Assembly: GCA_910587035.1 (NCBI GenBank)
Contig: CAJUMQ010000014.1
Coordinates: 1-64,000 of the forward strand
Length of the DNA: 64,000 nucleotides
Direction of reading: 5' to 3'
DNA from: an uncultured Desulfovibrio sp.
GTDB lineage: Bacteria; Desulfobacterota; Desulfovibrionia; Desulfovibrionales; Desulfovibrionaceae
The notes beneath the pieces were generated by a model. That model saw only the letters and a program-made list of their open reading frames with translations. It did not search any database and had not been told where the DNA came from. Positions 24,619 through 33,904 of the stretch are shown in pieces (within the stretch, counting starts at the first letter, position 1; every line of letters begins with the position of its first letter). Position numbers and translations under genes: made by a program.

Positions 24619-24787
24619 GTACATGCTCCATTTGGATATGTGGCAAATTATTGTCCAAAATGCCCTGCAACGCAAGAGGCATGAGTGGTGAGGGGCATGA
24701 GAGGAATCCAAAAAAATTTATACATTATTTCAATAAGATAAAAATTGGGACAAGCAATGACGCGCTGTTGGGGGCAGCCGCGTTTTC

Positions 24788-24816
24788 TTGACACGGGCAT
24801 TCTCATTGGGCATAAG
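24788..24816 (+). promoter_or_regulatory. Promoter of the dcw cluster (Pmra)
   Basis: A perfect TTGACA (24788-24793), a 17-nt spacer and CATAAG (24811-24816) lie just upstream of mraZ. Its -10 overlaps the first MraZ-type box, as expected for an autorepressed promoter. Confidence 0.75.
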
Positions 24817-24839
24817 TGGAAAAAAGTGGAGATATGGGG
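24807..24839 (+). promoter_or_regulatory. MraZ operator: TGG-box direct repeats at 10-bp spacing
   Basis: Boxes TGGGC (24807), TGGAA (24817) and TGGAG (24827) recur every 10 bp, with a further TGGGG at 24835. In E. coli, MraZ binds TGGGN repeats separated by 5 nt upstream of its own gene; the geometry here is the same. Binding is inferred from that precedent. Confidence 0.7.
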
Positions 24840-24844
24840 AAATA

Positions 24845-25300
24845 ATGTGGCAGGAAAAGGAGAGCAGATTTATTGGCACGTATTCCCGGGCCATGGACGC
24901 CAAGGGAAGGCTGCTTCTGCCCCCATCCTATCTCCAGGCTCTGGCCGCAGGTGGCAGCGGCTCATTCTGGCTTACCGCACTCTATGGCAGGCTTACGGCA
25001 TATCTGCCAGACCACTGGCAGGACACGGTGGAGCAGATTTGCCGCATCAAGCTGCCATCCCAAAGAATGTCCAATTTTAAAAGCCGGCTCATAGGACTGG
25101 CGCAGGAAATTGTGCCAGACAGCCAGGGCCGCATACGCATACCGCAATCCCTTGTGCGGGAGGCCGGTCTTGGCCGCGAGGTAATGCTTGTGGGCGTGCT
25201 GAACAAGTTTGAGATATGGGATCAGGCACGCTTTGACGCCGTGATTGTGGAAGACGTTACGGACGAGCTTGCAGCCAGCGGCATAGAAATCACCCTCTGA
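24845..25300 (+). CDS. mraZ: Transcriptional regulator MraZ
   Basis: DNA-binding regulator at the head of the dcw cluster, built from two AbrB-like swapped-hairpin repeats that assemble into a ring. The 151-residue protein shows both DxKGRLxxP-type signatures: MDAKGRLLLPPSY (first repeat) and PDSQGRIRIPQSL (second). I chose the ATG at 24845, preceded by GGGGA; the longer frame opens with a TTG that is actually the -35 TTGACA. It likely represses its own operon through the TGG boxes just upstream. Confidence 0.95.
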   Translation: MWQEKESRFIGTYSRAMDAKGRLLLPPSYLQALAAGGSGSFWLTALYGRLTAYLPDHWQDTVEQICRIKLPSQRMSNFKSRLIGLAQEIVPDSQGRIRIPQSLVREAGLGREVMLVGVLNKFEIWDQARFDAVIVEDVTDELAASGIEITL

Positions 25301-25311
25301 CAAGTTGAAAA

Positions 25312-26259
25312 ATGGAAAATATCAATCCCGCGCAAATTCATATGCCTGTGCTTGCAGGCCAGCTGATTGAGTCCCTGAACCCTGTTGCAGGGGGCCTCTA
25401 TCTCGATGGCACACTAGGGCTTGGCGGCCACGCCGCAGCCATACTGCAGGCTGCAGACGCAAGCCGGATATGCGGGATTGATCAGGATCAGGCAGCCCTG
25501 GATCTGGCCCGGCAAAGGCTGGCCTCATTCGGCGACAGGGCGCGCCTGTTTCATATGCGATATGGCGATTTTGGCAAGGCTCTGGAAAGTTTGGGCTGGG
25601 ATGCCATTGACGGCGCCATACTCGATATTGGTGTTTCATCCATGCAGCTGGATGATCCGGAGCGCGGTTTCAGCTTTCGCGCAAGCGGGCCCCTGGACAT
25701 GCGCATGGATCAGGAATCCGGCCGTCAAAGCGCCTGGCATCTGGTGAATCGCGGCTCTTTCGCGCAATTGAGGGATATGTTCGCAACCCTTGGCGAAGAG
25801 CCTATGGCGGGCCGCATTGCCAGAAATATCGTTGATGCGCGCCAGAAAAAGTCCCTGGATGACACCATGGAGCTGGCTGAGCTGGTGCGCGCCTCCTATC
25901 CCCGCGCATGGCGCGGCAAATCGCGAAATCATCCGGCAACCCGTGTTTTTCAGGCTCTGCGCATGGAAGTTAATGATGAGCTGGGCCAGCTGAGACAGTT
26001 CATGGCGTCCATTTTGCCCTGGCTTAAGGATGGCGGCAGGCTGGTTGTCATCACATTTCATTCGCTGGAGGATCGCATGGTCAAACATGCCATGCGGGAC
26101 TGGGCCAGGGGCTGTCTCTGGCCATCTGGCGAATGTGGGGAGCGGCCATTGGCGCGGGTGCTGTATAAAAAGCCGCTTACCGCCGGAGAGGATGAGATTG
26201 AGGCAAATCCCCGCGCAAAGAGCGCAAAACTGAGAGCCATAGAAAAAATCTCCGGATAA
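25312..26259 (+). CDS. rsmH: 16S rRNA (cytosine1402-N4)-methyltransferase
   Basis: Methylates N4 of C1402 in the ribosomal P site (formerly MraW). The 315-residue protein has HMPVLAGQLIESL, the SAM-binding DGTLGLGGHA, GIDQDQAALDLA, DIGVSSMQLDDPERGFSFR and a C-terminal SLEDRMVKHAMRDW, all diagnostic. It starts 11 bp after mraZ and ends 4 bp before ftsL. Its place second in the dcw cluster is near-universal. Confidence 0.97.
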   Translation: MENINPAQIHMPVLAGQLIESLNPVAGGLYLDGTLGLGGHAAAILQAADASRICGIDQDQAALDLARQRLASFGDRARLFHMRYGDFGKALESLGWDAIDGAILDIGVSSMQLDDPERGFSFRASGPLDMRMDQESGRQSAWHLVNRGSFAQLRDMFATLGEEPMAGRIARNIVDARQKKSLDDTMELAELVRASYPRAWRGKSRNHPATRVFQALRMEVNDELGQLRQFMASILPWLKDGGRLVVITFHSLEDRMVKHAMRDWARGCLWPSGECGERPLARVLYKKPLTAGEDEIEANPRAKSAKLRAIEKISG

Positions 26260-26263
26260 GCCC

Positions 26264-26569
26264 ATGCCAATAAAAAATACTCCATCAAAACATCGTTCCT
26301 CCCGGGGCTGGCTGATACTGGTCGCGATTCAGCTCCTGGCTTTGCCTCTCATGAGTCTGATACTGGTCTGGAGCGGGATAGAACGCACGGACACAACATA
26401 CTTTATTAACATAGCCCAGAACGAGGTGCGCGAGCGTGAGGTTCTCCATGCCAAGCTCGAGGTGGAACTGGAAAGGCTGCTTTCACCTTATGAGCTGCGC
26501 AAGAGAGCCGAGGAGTTTGGAATGCGCGAGCCAAAGCCTGGGCAAGTGCGTCGTATGGAGACAAAATGA
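26264..26569 (+). CDS. ftsL: FtsL-like cell division protein
   Basis: A 101-residue bitopic membrane protein: a short basic N-terminus, one transmembrane helix (about 16-37) and a periplasmic helical segment with regularly spaced Leu/Glu (about 50-85), the form of FtsL. FtsL proteins bridge FtsB and FtsQ and help activate FtsWI. Sequence conservation is poor in this family, so the call rests on topology and position between rsmH and ftsI. The stop overlaps the ftsI start (ATGA). No separate ftsB is seen in the window. Confidence 0.75.
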   Translation: MPIKNTPSKHRSSRGWLILVAIQLLALPLMSLILVWSGIERTDTTYFINIAQNEVREREVLHAKLEVELERLLSPYELRKRAEEFGMREPKPGQVRRMETK

Positions 26570-28689
26570 AGCTGTTTTCAGGGCGCAGAGATAAAAGAAG
26601 CGCTTTTGGACCCAAAAGGGAGCGCCTGATAAAGTCCTCTGTCCGCAAGGGCAGGCCCATGACCACGGATGTGGAGAAGCCAGCCAAGGATGATGGCAGG
26701 GACTGGTCAAAAATACGCATCCGCGTGATTATCTGCATATTTTGTGGTTTGTGGATTGGCCTGTGGGGCAGAGCCTGGTATCTGCAGATGATAGAGGGGC
26801 CGAGGCTGGCGGACAAGGCCAGACGGCAGCATATGGCCTCGGAACTGGTATCCGGCAGGCGCGGTCTCATATATGACAGAAATGGCCAGGTGCTTGCCCG
26901 CAGTGTTGAGGCCAAATCTATTTACGCCAGGCCGGCCATGGTGGAGGATGTGCCGGCCACTGCAGCCAGACTGGCAGCCATTCTCAATATGCCGGAGGAA
27001 AAGCTCAAAGGTGAGCTGTCGCGCAATAAAAAACGTTTTATCTGGCTCAAGCGCAAGGTTGACGATTCCACAGCAGAGGAAGTGCGCCGCGCCGCCTTGC
27101 CAGGCATTGGCCTTTCCAAGGAGTATGACAGATTTTATCCTTTCAAGCACATGGCCGGCCAGCTGCTGGGATTTGTGGGCATGGACGACAAGGGCCTTGA
27201 GGGCATTGAGCGCTCTCTGGACGACAGGCTTGGATCCGAGCCTGTGCGGCAGATAGTGCAGCGCGATGCCATGGGCAGAAAGTTTTATCTGCGCGATGAG
27301 GGCGGCGAGCCTGTGGGCGAAAATGTTATCCTCACCCTTGATATGCGTTTTCAGTTCATTGCCGAGGAGGCAATGGCCAGGGTTGTAAGGGAATATGACG
27401 CGAGATGGGGTGGCGCCCTGATTGTGGATGTCAAAAGCGGCGACATTCTCGCCTGGGCCCAGTATCCCTTCTTCAATCCCAACACCTACAGGGAATCCAG
27501 TCCGCAGTTTTACAGAAACCGGCTGGCAGCCGATGCCCTGGAACCCGGCTCCACCTTCAAGCCTCTGGTCATGGCGGCTGCCCTGCAGGAAAAAAAGGTC
27601 ACGCCAAACACGCTGATCAACTGCGAGGGGGGTAAATGGGAATACAAGAATTTTACCATTCGCGACACTTCTGTGCGTGGCATTCTGCCTGCCAGCAAGG
27701 TCATGCGGTACTCCTCGAATATAGGCATGGCCAAAATTGGCCAGTCTCTGGGGGCCAGACAGTTCCATAAATATCTTAATGACCTTGGCTTTGGCGAAAC
27801 CGCCAATGTGCCTGTGGCCAACAGCCGCGGTATTCTGCGCGCCCCAAAGGACTGGGGAGAATTTGACATCATGGCCACATCCTTTGGCCAGAGCATTTCC
27901 GTCACCGGGCTGCAGATGGCCCAGGCCTATCTGACACTGCTCAATCATGGCGTCTATAAACCCCTGCGCCTTGTGATGGACAAAAACAATGTAGAGGAGA
28001 TGCCGAAGCGCATATTCAGCGAGAAGACTGTGCGCGAAGTTGTGGACATGATGCGGGATGTGGTGGAAGAGGCTGATGGCACCGGCAAGAGGGCCCGCAT
28101 TGACGGCATTGAGATTGGTGGCAAAACCGGCACCGCCCAGAAGGCCGATGAACGCGCAAAAAGCTACGGCTCAAAAAGGCTGGCCTCCTTTGTTGGTTTT
28201 CTGCCTGCAAAGGATCCCGCATATCTCATTCTGGTGCTGGTGGACGAGCCCACCCGCAACCAGTATGGCGGCATTGTGGCCGCGCCGGCCTTCAAGGAGA
28301 TTGCGTCCAGGCTGATGACACAAAGCGGCATCCTCGATGAGAAAAAGGTGGCGGAAACCGGCAAGGCAAAATCTGCCAGACAAAAGCGTGGGCTCAAGCT
28401 TGCCAAGGCTCCCGGCCAGCCATGGCAGCAGCCTGTCGCCGCGGCCCCGGCCATCCAGAAGCATACAGGCATGAATCTCCCCGGGCATCTGGCCAGGGCA
28501 TCGGGCCGGGTGCCGGATGTGCGTGGCAAATCGGTACGCAACGCGGTGGAACTTTTCGCCAGGGCCGGCATTGTGCCGGAACTGCGCGGCAGTGGCGGCC
28601 GTGTTGTCAGGCAGACTCCGCCAGCTGGCTCCCCCTGGCCAGAACCGGACAAGAAAATAAATTGCACCCTATGGCTTTCGGAAAGATAA
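26566..28689 (+). CDS. ftsI: Division-specific peptidoglycan transpeptidase (class B PBP) with C-terminal PASTA domain
   Basis: Septal cross-linking enzyme. The 707-residue protein has a cytoplasmic basic tail, a transmembrane helix (about 50-70), a dimerisation domain beginning RRGLIYDRNGQVLA, and a transpeptidase domain with the three motifs STFK (active Ser in EPGSTFKP), SSN and KTG (GGKTGTAQ). A Lys/Ala-rich linker leads to a PASTA domain (about 645-705, VPDVRGKSV then QTPPAG). PASTA on the division PBP recalls SpoVD/PBP2x types. The start is the ATGA overlap with ftsL; Met32 is an alternative. Confidence 0.95.
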   Translation: MKLFSGRRDKRSAFGPKRERLIKSSVRKGRPMTTDVEKPAKDDGRDWSKIRIRVIICIFCGLWIGLWGRAWYLQMIEGPRLADKARRQHMASELVSGRRGLIYDRNGQVLARSVEAKSIYARPAMVEDVPATAARLAAILNMPEEKLKGELSRNKKRFIWLKRKVDDSTAEEVRRAALPGIGLSKEYDRFYPFKHMAGQLLGFVGMDDKGLEGIERSLDDRLGSEPVRQIVQRDAMGRKFYLRDEGGEPVGENVILTLDMRFQFIAEEAMARVVREYDARWGGALIVDVKSGDILAWAQYPFFNPNTYRESSPQFYRNRLAADALEPGSTFKPLVMAAALQEKKVTPNTLINCEGGKWEYKNFTIRDTSVRGILPASKVMRYSSNIGMAKIGQSLGARQFHKYLNDLGFGETANVPVANSRGILRAPKDWGEFDIMATSFGQSISVTGLQMAQAYLTLLNHGVYKPLRLVMDKNNVEEMPKRIFSEKTVREVVDMMRDVVEEADGTGKRARIDGIEIGGKTGTAQKADERAKSYGSKRLASFVGFLPAKDPAYLILVLVDEPTRNQYGGIVAAPAFKEIASRLMTQSGILDEKKVAETGKAKSARQKRGLKLAKAPGQPWQQPVAAAPAIQKHTGMNLPGHLARASGRVPDVRGKSVRNAVELFARAGIVPELRGSGGRVVRQTPPAGSPWPEPDKKINCTLWLSER

Positions 28690-30138
28690 ATGGCTGCTGA
28701 TTTTACTCATGTTCTCGATCTGTGCCAGAATGGCGCCGATATTTTTGATGACTCCCGCAAGGTACGGCAGGGAGGCGTGTTTGTGGCCATTCCAGGAGCT
28801 GCCGGCAATGGCGAGGAATACATAAAGGATGCCCTTGCCGCAGGCGCTGGCCATATTGTGTGCCGCAAGGAGGCCCTGGACAGCATTCCGGAAAGCCAGA
28901 GGGACAGGGTGGTAACGCATGAGGACCCAAGAGCCGCCCTCTGGCAGCTGGCTGTGGCCCGCTGGCGTGTCAATGAAAGCGGCATGCGCATAATTGGCAT
29001 CACGGGCACCAATGGCAAGACCACAACCGCCTTTCTGCTGGAGCATCTGTTCATGACGGCCGGGGTCACGACCGGAGTGCTGGGCACCATAACCTATCAC
29101 TGGCCCGGCCACAGCATCCCCGCGCCACTGACCACGCCTGGCCCTTTGCAGCTGCATTCCATTCTTGCGGAAATGGCCCAGACCGGTGTGAAAGTGGTTA
29201 TAATGGAGGTATCATCCCATGCCCTGGCCCAGCAGCGGACCGGCGGGCTGCCATTTGCAGGGGCTGTTTTCAGCAATCTTACCCAGGATCATCTGGATTT
29301 CCACGGGAATATGGAAAATTATTTCCGCGCCAAGGCTACATTGTTCACCAGGCTGCCAAGGCAGGACAAGGCCATGGCCATTAATGGCGATGACAGCTAT
29401 GGCCGCAGGCTGCTGGAGCTCTTGCCTGGGGCGGTCTCCTATGGGCTGCATGCTCCCATTCCGGGCCAGAAACATCTGCGCGGCAGGATTCTTGGCGCCA
29501 CCACGGCGGGCATGACCCTTGGCATGGATATGGATGGAGTTGGTTGGGAATTGCGCACGCCTTTGGTGGGCGCATTCAATGCAATGAATCTTCTTGGCGC
29601 CCAGGCCATAGCCCTGCAGATGGGCATTGAACATGGCGCATTTGCCTGTTTTGAAAAATTCAATGGCGTGCCAGGCAGGCTTGAGCGCATAGATAATGAT
29701 CGCAATCTGCACATTTTTGTCGATTACGCGCATACTCCGGATGCCCTGGTCAATGCGCTCAAGGCGCTGCGTGGCGCTGGATTTAAGAGGATTGTCACGG
29801 TTTTCGGTTGTGGCGGCAACCGTGACAGGTCAAAAAGGCCTCTCATGGGCAAGGCGGTTGCCCAATATTCCGACGTGGCAATTCTGACGTCCGACAATCC
29901 CCGCCATGAATCCCCGGAACAGATTATGCGGGATGTTCGCCCGGGTCTGTCCAAAGCCGCCAGCCTTCATATGGAGGTGGACAGGAAAAAGGCCACAGCC
30001 ATGGGCATAGAAATGCTTGGCAGGGATGATGCCCTGCTCATAGCCGGCAAGGGGCATGAGGATTACCAGATCATAGGAGATACGAAAATTCATTACAGCG
30101 ATCAGGAGATCGTCAGGGAGTTGCTGTCTTGCGCCTGA
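28690..30138 (+). CDS. murE: UDP-MurNAc-L-Ala-D-Glu : meso-diaminopimelate ligase
   Basis: Adds the third residue of the stem peptide. The 482-residue ligase has the ATP-binding GITGTNGKTTTAFL, the central HMFEVSSHAL-like IMEVSSHALAQQR and TNLTQDHLDFHG-like segment, and the DNPR motif (LTSDNPRHESPE) that marks meso-DAP-adding enzymes rather than lysine-adding ones. Its ATG abuts the ftsI stop (TAAATG). It overlaps murF by 10 bp. Confidence 0.97.
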   Translation: MAADFTHVLDLCQNGADIFDDSRKVRQGGVFVAIPGAAGNGEEYIKDALAAGAGHIVCRKEALDSIPESQRDRVVTHEDPRAALWQLAVARWRVNESGMRIIGITGTNGKTTTAFLLEHLFMTAGVTTGVLGTITYHWPGHSIPAPLTTPGPLQLHSILAEMAQTGVKVVIMEVSSHALAQQRTGGLPFAGAVFSNLTQDHLDFHGNMENYFRAKATLFTRLPRQDKAMAINGDDSYGRRLLELLPGAVSYGLHAPIPGQKHLRGRILGATTAGMTLGMDMDGVGWELRTPLVGAFNAMNLLGAQAIALQMGIEHGAFACFEKFNGVPGRLERIDNDRNLHIFVDYAHTPDALVNALKALRGAGFKRIVTVFGCGGNRDRSKRPLMGKAVAQYSDVAILTSDNPRHESPEQIMRDVRPGLSKAASLHMEVDRKKATAMGIEMLGRDDALLIAGKGHEDYQIIGDTKIHYSDQEIVRELLSCA

Positions 30139-31532
30139 CACTTCAACAAATTGCTACGTGTCTGAATTTGCCGGCTCCGGCAGCCCCGGCTTTGGAGCTG
30201 GCAGGCGTTGCCACAGACAGCAGGGATTGCCGCCCTGGCTGTCTGTTCGCATGCATTGCCGGCAGCAATGTTGATGGCCATGACTATGCCAGGCAGGCTG
30301 TGGAAAATGGGGCTGCAGCCATTTTGGCGGAAAAGGACCTGCCAGTAACGGCGGTGCCTGTGCTGGTGGTGCCGGACACCATAAGGGCGCTTGGGAGCAT
30401 TGCGGCCTTATGGCGCTCCAAAACCAGGGCCACTGTTGTCTGCATCACTGGCACGGCTGGTAAAACCACATTGAAGGATCTGCTTGCAGACATGCTGGCC
30501 CAGGCCGGCAGCACGGCCAAATCAGAAAAAAATCACAATAATCAGCTGGGCATGGCCCTCTCCATTCTCCAGGCCACAGGATCGGAAAAATTCTGGGTCA
30601 TGGAGGCTGGCATAAGCCATGCTGGCGACATGGCCGAGCTGGGAGCCATATGCAGACCGGATGTGGCAATTATTGTAAATGCCGGCGCAGGCCACACCGA
30701 GGGGCTGGGCAGTGGTGGAGTGGCCAGGCATAAAAGCGAACTTCTAAAATATCTCACACCAGATGGCACAGGCCTGGTCAGCGCAGATTACCCGGATCTT
30801 GCGCGGGAGGCCGCAGCCACAGGGGCAAAGATTCTCTTTTTCAGCCTTGATGCCCAAAACAGGGCGGCTTTCCGCCTTGAAAAAATTTCCGGACGCCTTG
30901 CGAGCATGAATCTTGCAGGCGAGACTTGCGGCATCGATCTGGGGGAGAATACAGGGTTTCCCCTGGAAACTCTGCTGGCCGCCGGTGCATGCGCGAATTT
31001 TCTGGGCCTCAATTGCGATGCCATCCAGGCAGGGTTTAATCGTCTCAAGATGCCAGAGCACAGGTTTAATCTGGTCCATGCTGGCAAATGGCTGATTATT
31101 GACGATACCTACAATGCCAATCCCCTTTCCATGCGGCGCACTCTGGAAACAGCATCGCTACTGGCCAGGGAAAGGAAGCTGCCACTGGTGGCCATTCTGG
31201 GCGAAATGGGCGAACTGGGAGAGCAGGCGGCCCTTGAACACAGGCGGCTGGGCGGGATTTTACGGCAAATTTCCCCTGCCAGGGTCTTCTGGCATGGCAA
31301 CCACCTGCTGGATGTCGCAGAAGGTATTGAGACATCGCCCGGGGAAATCGCCACACTGGCTGACCCCGCAAGATTTCAGCAAGAGATCCTGCATCTTCTT
31401 GCCAGTGACTCCGGATTTTCACAAGGCTGCGTCATGGTGTTCAAGGGTTCGCGCCTTAATCGCATGGAAGAATATCTGGGCGCATTTTGCCAGGCATTGC
31501 AAATAAACAGCGGGGACGGAAATGTTTTATAA
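30129..31532 (+). CDS. murF: UDP-MurNAc-tripeptide : D-alanyl-D-alanine ligase
   Basis: Adds D-Ala-D-Ala to complete the pentapeptide precursor. The 467-residue Mur ligase has CITGTAGKTTLKDLLADML (P-loop), KNHNNQLGMALSI, the EAGISHAGDM segment and IDDTYNANPLSM. The start is a TTG inside the end of murE, 8 nt after AGGGAG, so it is translationally coupled. It overlaps mraY by 11 bp. Ddl, which makes D-Ala-D-Ala and is often in such clusters, is absent here. Confidence 0.96.
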   Translation: MRLTLQQIATCLNLPAPAAPALELAGVATDSRDCRPGCLFACIAGSNVDGHDYARQAVENGAAAILAEKDLPVTAVPVLVVPDTIRALGSIAALWRSKTRATVVCITGTAGKTTLKDLLADMLAQAGSTAKSEKNHNNQLGMALSILQATGSEKFWVMEAGISHAGDMAELGAICRPDVAIIVNAGAGHTEGLGSGGVARHKSELLKYLTPDGTGLVSADYPDLAREAAATGAKILFFSLDAQNRAAFRLEKISGRLASMNLAGETCGIDLGENTGFPLETLLAAGACANFLGLNCDAIQAGFNRLKMPEHRFNLVHAGKWLIIDDTYNANPLSMRRTLETASLLARERKLPLVAILGEMGELGEQAALEHRRLGGILRQISPARVFWHGNHLLDVAEGIETSPGEIATLADPARFQQEILHLLASDSGFSQGCVMVFKGSRLNRMEEYLGAFCQALQINSGDGNVL

Positions 31533-32598
31533 TTTTCTTGTCCCTTTCGCCTCAGAACTGTCTGCGCTCAATGTTTTCCGTTATATCACATTCCGCTCCA
31601 TGGCGGCATTGATTACAGCCCTGATCATATCGATTCTTGTTGGCCCGCGATTCATTGCCTGGCTGCGCAAGGTCAAATGCGGTCAATATATTCTGGATGA
31701 TGTGAAAGCCCATGCCGCCAAGGCCGGCACACCGACCATGGGCGGCCTGCTGATTTTTTTCAGCCTTGGCATTAGCCTGCTATTCTGGGCAGATCTTGAA
31801 AACCTCTATGTCTGGCAGACATTTCTCGTTTTCTGCGGATTTGGGCTGGTGGGACTCTGGGATGACCTTACAAAACTGAGACATCACGAGAATCGCGGCA
31901 TTTCACCGGCAAAAAAAATGGGCGCCCAGCTGGTGGTGGCTTTTGTGGCCACCATGGCCCTGTGGCTGAATCCGGCATTCACAAGCGAGTTGCATGTGCC
32001 ATTTTTCAAGGAATGGGTCATCCATCCTGGCTGGATGTACATACCACTTGGCATGTTCATAATGGTGGCCGCTTCCAATGCCGTAAATCTCACAGACGGT
32101 CTCGATGGGCTGGCCATTGGCCCCTCAATTGTCGCAGCCCTTGTGTTTTCAATTTTCATCTACATCACGGGCAACTCCAGGGTGGCAGCATACCTATTGG
32201 TGCCCTACATTCCTGGTGTGGGCGAAGTGACAGTGTTTTGCGGCGCCCTGGTGGGTGCCGGCCTGGGATTTCTGTGGTTCAACGCCTATCCGGCCCAGAT
32301 TTTCATGGGCGACGTTGGCTCCCTCTCCATTGGCGGTGTGCTGGGTTATCTTTCCCTCTTGTGCAGGCAGGAGCTGGTGCTGGCCATTGTGGGCGGCCTC
32401 TTTGTGGCGGAAACCCTGTCCGTGATAATTCAGGTCAGTTATTTTCGCTGGAGCGGCGGCAAGAGAATTTTCCGCATGGCCCCGCTGCATCATCATTTTG
32501 AACTTAAGGGCGTGCCGGAATCCAAAATAATAATCCGGTTCTGGATACTGTCCATACTACTTGGTCTTGTCGCCCTCTCGGCGCTCAAGTTGAGGTAA
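31522..32598 (+). CDS. mraY: Phospho-MurNAc-pentapeptide translocase
   Basis: Transfers phospho-MurNAc-pentapeptide to undecaprenyl phosphate, forming lipid I at the inner membrane. The 358-residue polytopic protein (about ten helices) has the family motifs AGTPTMGGLL, GLWDDLTKL (Asp pair), NLTDGLDGLA, FMGDVGSLSIGG and the HHHFE motif near the end (APLHHHFELKG). Its start overlaps murF; it ends 7 bp before murD. Confidence 0.98.
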   Translation: MFYNFLVPFASELSALNVFRYITFRSMAALITALIISILVGPRFIAWLRKVKCGQYILDDVKAHAAKAGTPTMGGLLIFFSLGISLLFWADLENLYVWQTFLVFCGFGLVGLWDDLTKLRHHENRGISPAKKMGAQLVVAFVATMALWLNPAFTSELHVPFFKEWVIHPGWMYIPLGMFIMVAASNAVNLTDGLDGLAIGPSIVAALVFSIFIYITGNSRVAAYLLVPYIPGVGEVTVFCGALVGAGLGFLWFNAYPAQIFMGDVGSLSIGGVLGYLSLLCRQELVLAIVGGLFVAETLSVIIQVSYFRWSGGKRIFRMAPLHHHFELKGVPESKIIIRFWILSILLGLVALSALKLR

Positions 32599-32605
32599 TT
32601 GAAAA

Positions 32606-33904
32606 ATGGCTCTTGAAAAATCACGGGGCAGACGTCCTGGCCCGGGTGAGCTTGCTGTGGTGATAGGCGCCGGGAGATCAGGCAGGGCTGCCGCGAAACT
32701 CCTGCGCAGGCTTAATTGCAAAACCCGCCTTTTGGAGAAAAATCCCGAAGCTCTCACCGGGGCCCACAGGCAGGAGCTTCTGGATCTGGGGGTGGAGCTG
32801 TGCCCTGGCGAGCATGATGCCGCCCAGTTTGAAAACGCCGCCTATGTCATTCCCAGCCCTGGGGTGCCCATTGCCTCCATCCGGGACTTCCTGGGGGATT
32901 CCACTCCGGAGATAATCTCGGAGATGGAGCTGGCATGGCGCTGTCTGGATGACGAGCCTGTGCTGGCTGTCAGCGGCACAAGCGGCAAGACCACCACGGC
33001 ATCCCTGGCTGCCGCCATGCTCAAGGCCCAGGGATATGCCGTATTTCTGGGGGGCAACATAGGCACTCCCCTCTCGGAGTATGTCCTGGATGGCCGCAAG
33101 GCGGATGTGATTGTTGTGGAGGCATCCAGCTTTCAGCTGCAGGGCTGCACCACTTTTTGCCCCAGGGTGGCAATTCTGCTGAATATAAGCCCCAATCATC
33201 TGGATTATCACAAGGACATGGCTGAATATATCGAAGCCAAATTCAGAATGTTCCGCTGCCAGGATGAGGGGGATGTGGCCATTCTCGGTGAGAATGTGCT
33301 GCCATATGCCGAAAAATTTTCCATCCCTTCCAGAAAAATCATCCTTTCCGATTCCGGACGCTTTCCGCAAATGAAGCTCATTGGCAGGCATAACTCCATA
33401 AATGCGGAGGCTGCCTGGCAGGCGGCCAGATTTTTTGGCGTGAGCATTGAAAACGCGAAATACGCGGTGGCCAACTTTCAGCCCCTGCCGCACAGGCTGG
33501 AGACCGTATGCGATCTCGATGGCGTGGCCTATGTCAACGATTCCAAATGCACCACTGTTGCAGCCCTCAAGGTGGCGCTGGAGGCATTTGACAGACCTGT
33601 GCGGCTTCTTTGCGGCGGCAGGTTCAAGGGCGGCGATCTGGCAAGCCTTGATGTGCTGTTGCGCAAAAATGTTGTTGAAGTGGCGCTTTTTGGCGCCAGC
33701 CGGGAGCATTTTGAAAAGGCCTGGGCCGGAATTGTTCCCATAAGCTGGCATCCCACCCTGGCTGAGGCGATGGCTGATGTGCATGGCAGGGCCATGAAAG
33801 GCGATGTGGTGCTACTTGCCCCTGCGACATCCAGTTATGATTTGTATAAAAATTATATGGAAAGAGGCGATGATTTCCGCCGCATTGCGAGTGGCCTGGC
33901 ATGA
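32606..33904 (+). CDS. murD: UDP-MurNAc-L-alanine : D-glutamate ligase
   Basis: Adds D-glutamate to UDP-MurNAc-L-Ala. The 432-residue ligase has an N-terminal Rossmann-like domain (VVIGAGRSGRAAAKLL), the ATP-binding AVSGTSGKTTTASL, the substrate segment VEASSFQLQG and LNISPNHLDYH, and a C-terminal domain with YVNDSKCTT. It overlaps ftsW by 4 bp. Confidence 0.97.
   Translation: MALEKSRGRRPGPGELAVVIGAGRSGRAAAKLLRRLNCKTRLLEKNPEALTGAHRQELLDLGVELCPGEHDAAQFENAAYVIPSPGVPIASIRDFLGDSTPEIISEMELAWRCLDDEPVLAVSGTSGKTTTASLAAAMLKAQGYAVFLGGNIGTPLSEYVLDGRKADVIVVEASSFQLQGCTTFCPRVAILLNISPNHLDYHKDMAEYIEAKFRMFRCQDEGDVAILGENVLPYAEKFSIPSRKIILSDSGRFPQMKLIGRHNSINAEAAWQAARFFGVSIENAKYAVANFQPLPHRLETVCDLDGVAYVNDSKCTTVAALKVALEAFDRPVRLLCGGRFKGGDLASLDVLLRKNVVEVALFGASREHFEKAWAGIVPISWHPTLAEAMADVHGRAMKGDVVLLAPATSSYDLYKNYMERGDDFRRIASGLA

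Noticed and set aside
24788..24844. TTG at 24788 as the mraZ start
   Set aside because: It coincides with the -35 TTGACA and would translate through the MraZ boxes; the ATG at 24845 has a ribosome-binding site and matches family length.
26707..27948. A 413-codon open frame antisense to ftsI
   Set aside because: It lies wholly inside a gene with intact PBP motifs; no start signal or recognisable product.
32678..33784. A 368-codon open frame antisense to murD
   Set aside because: Shadow of a well-supported Mur ligase gene.
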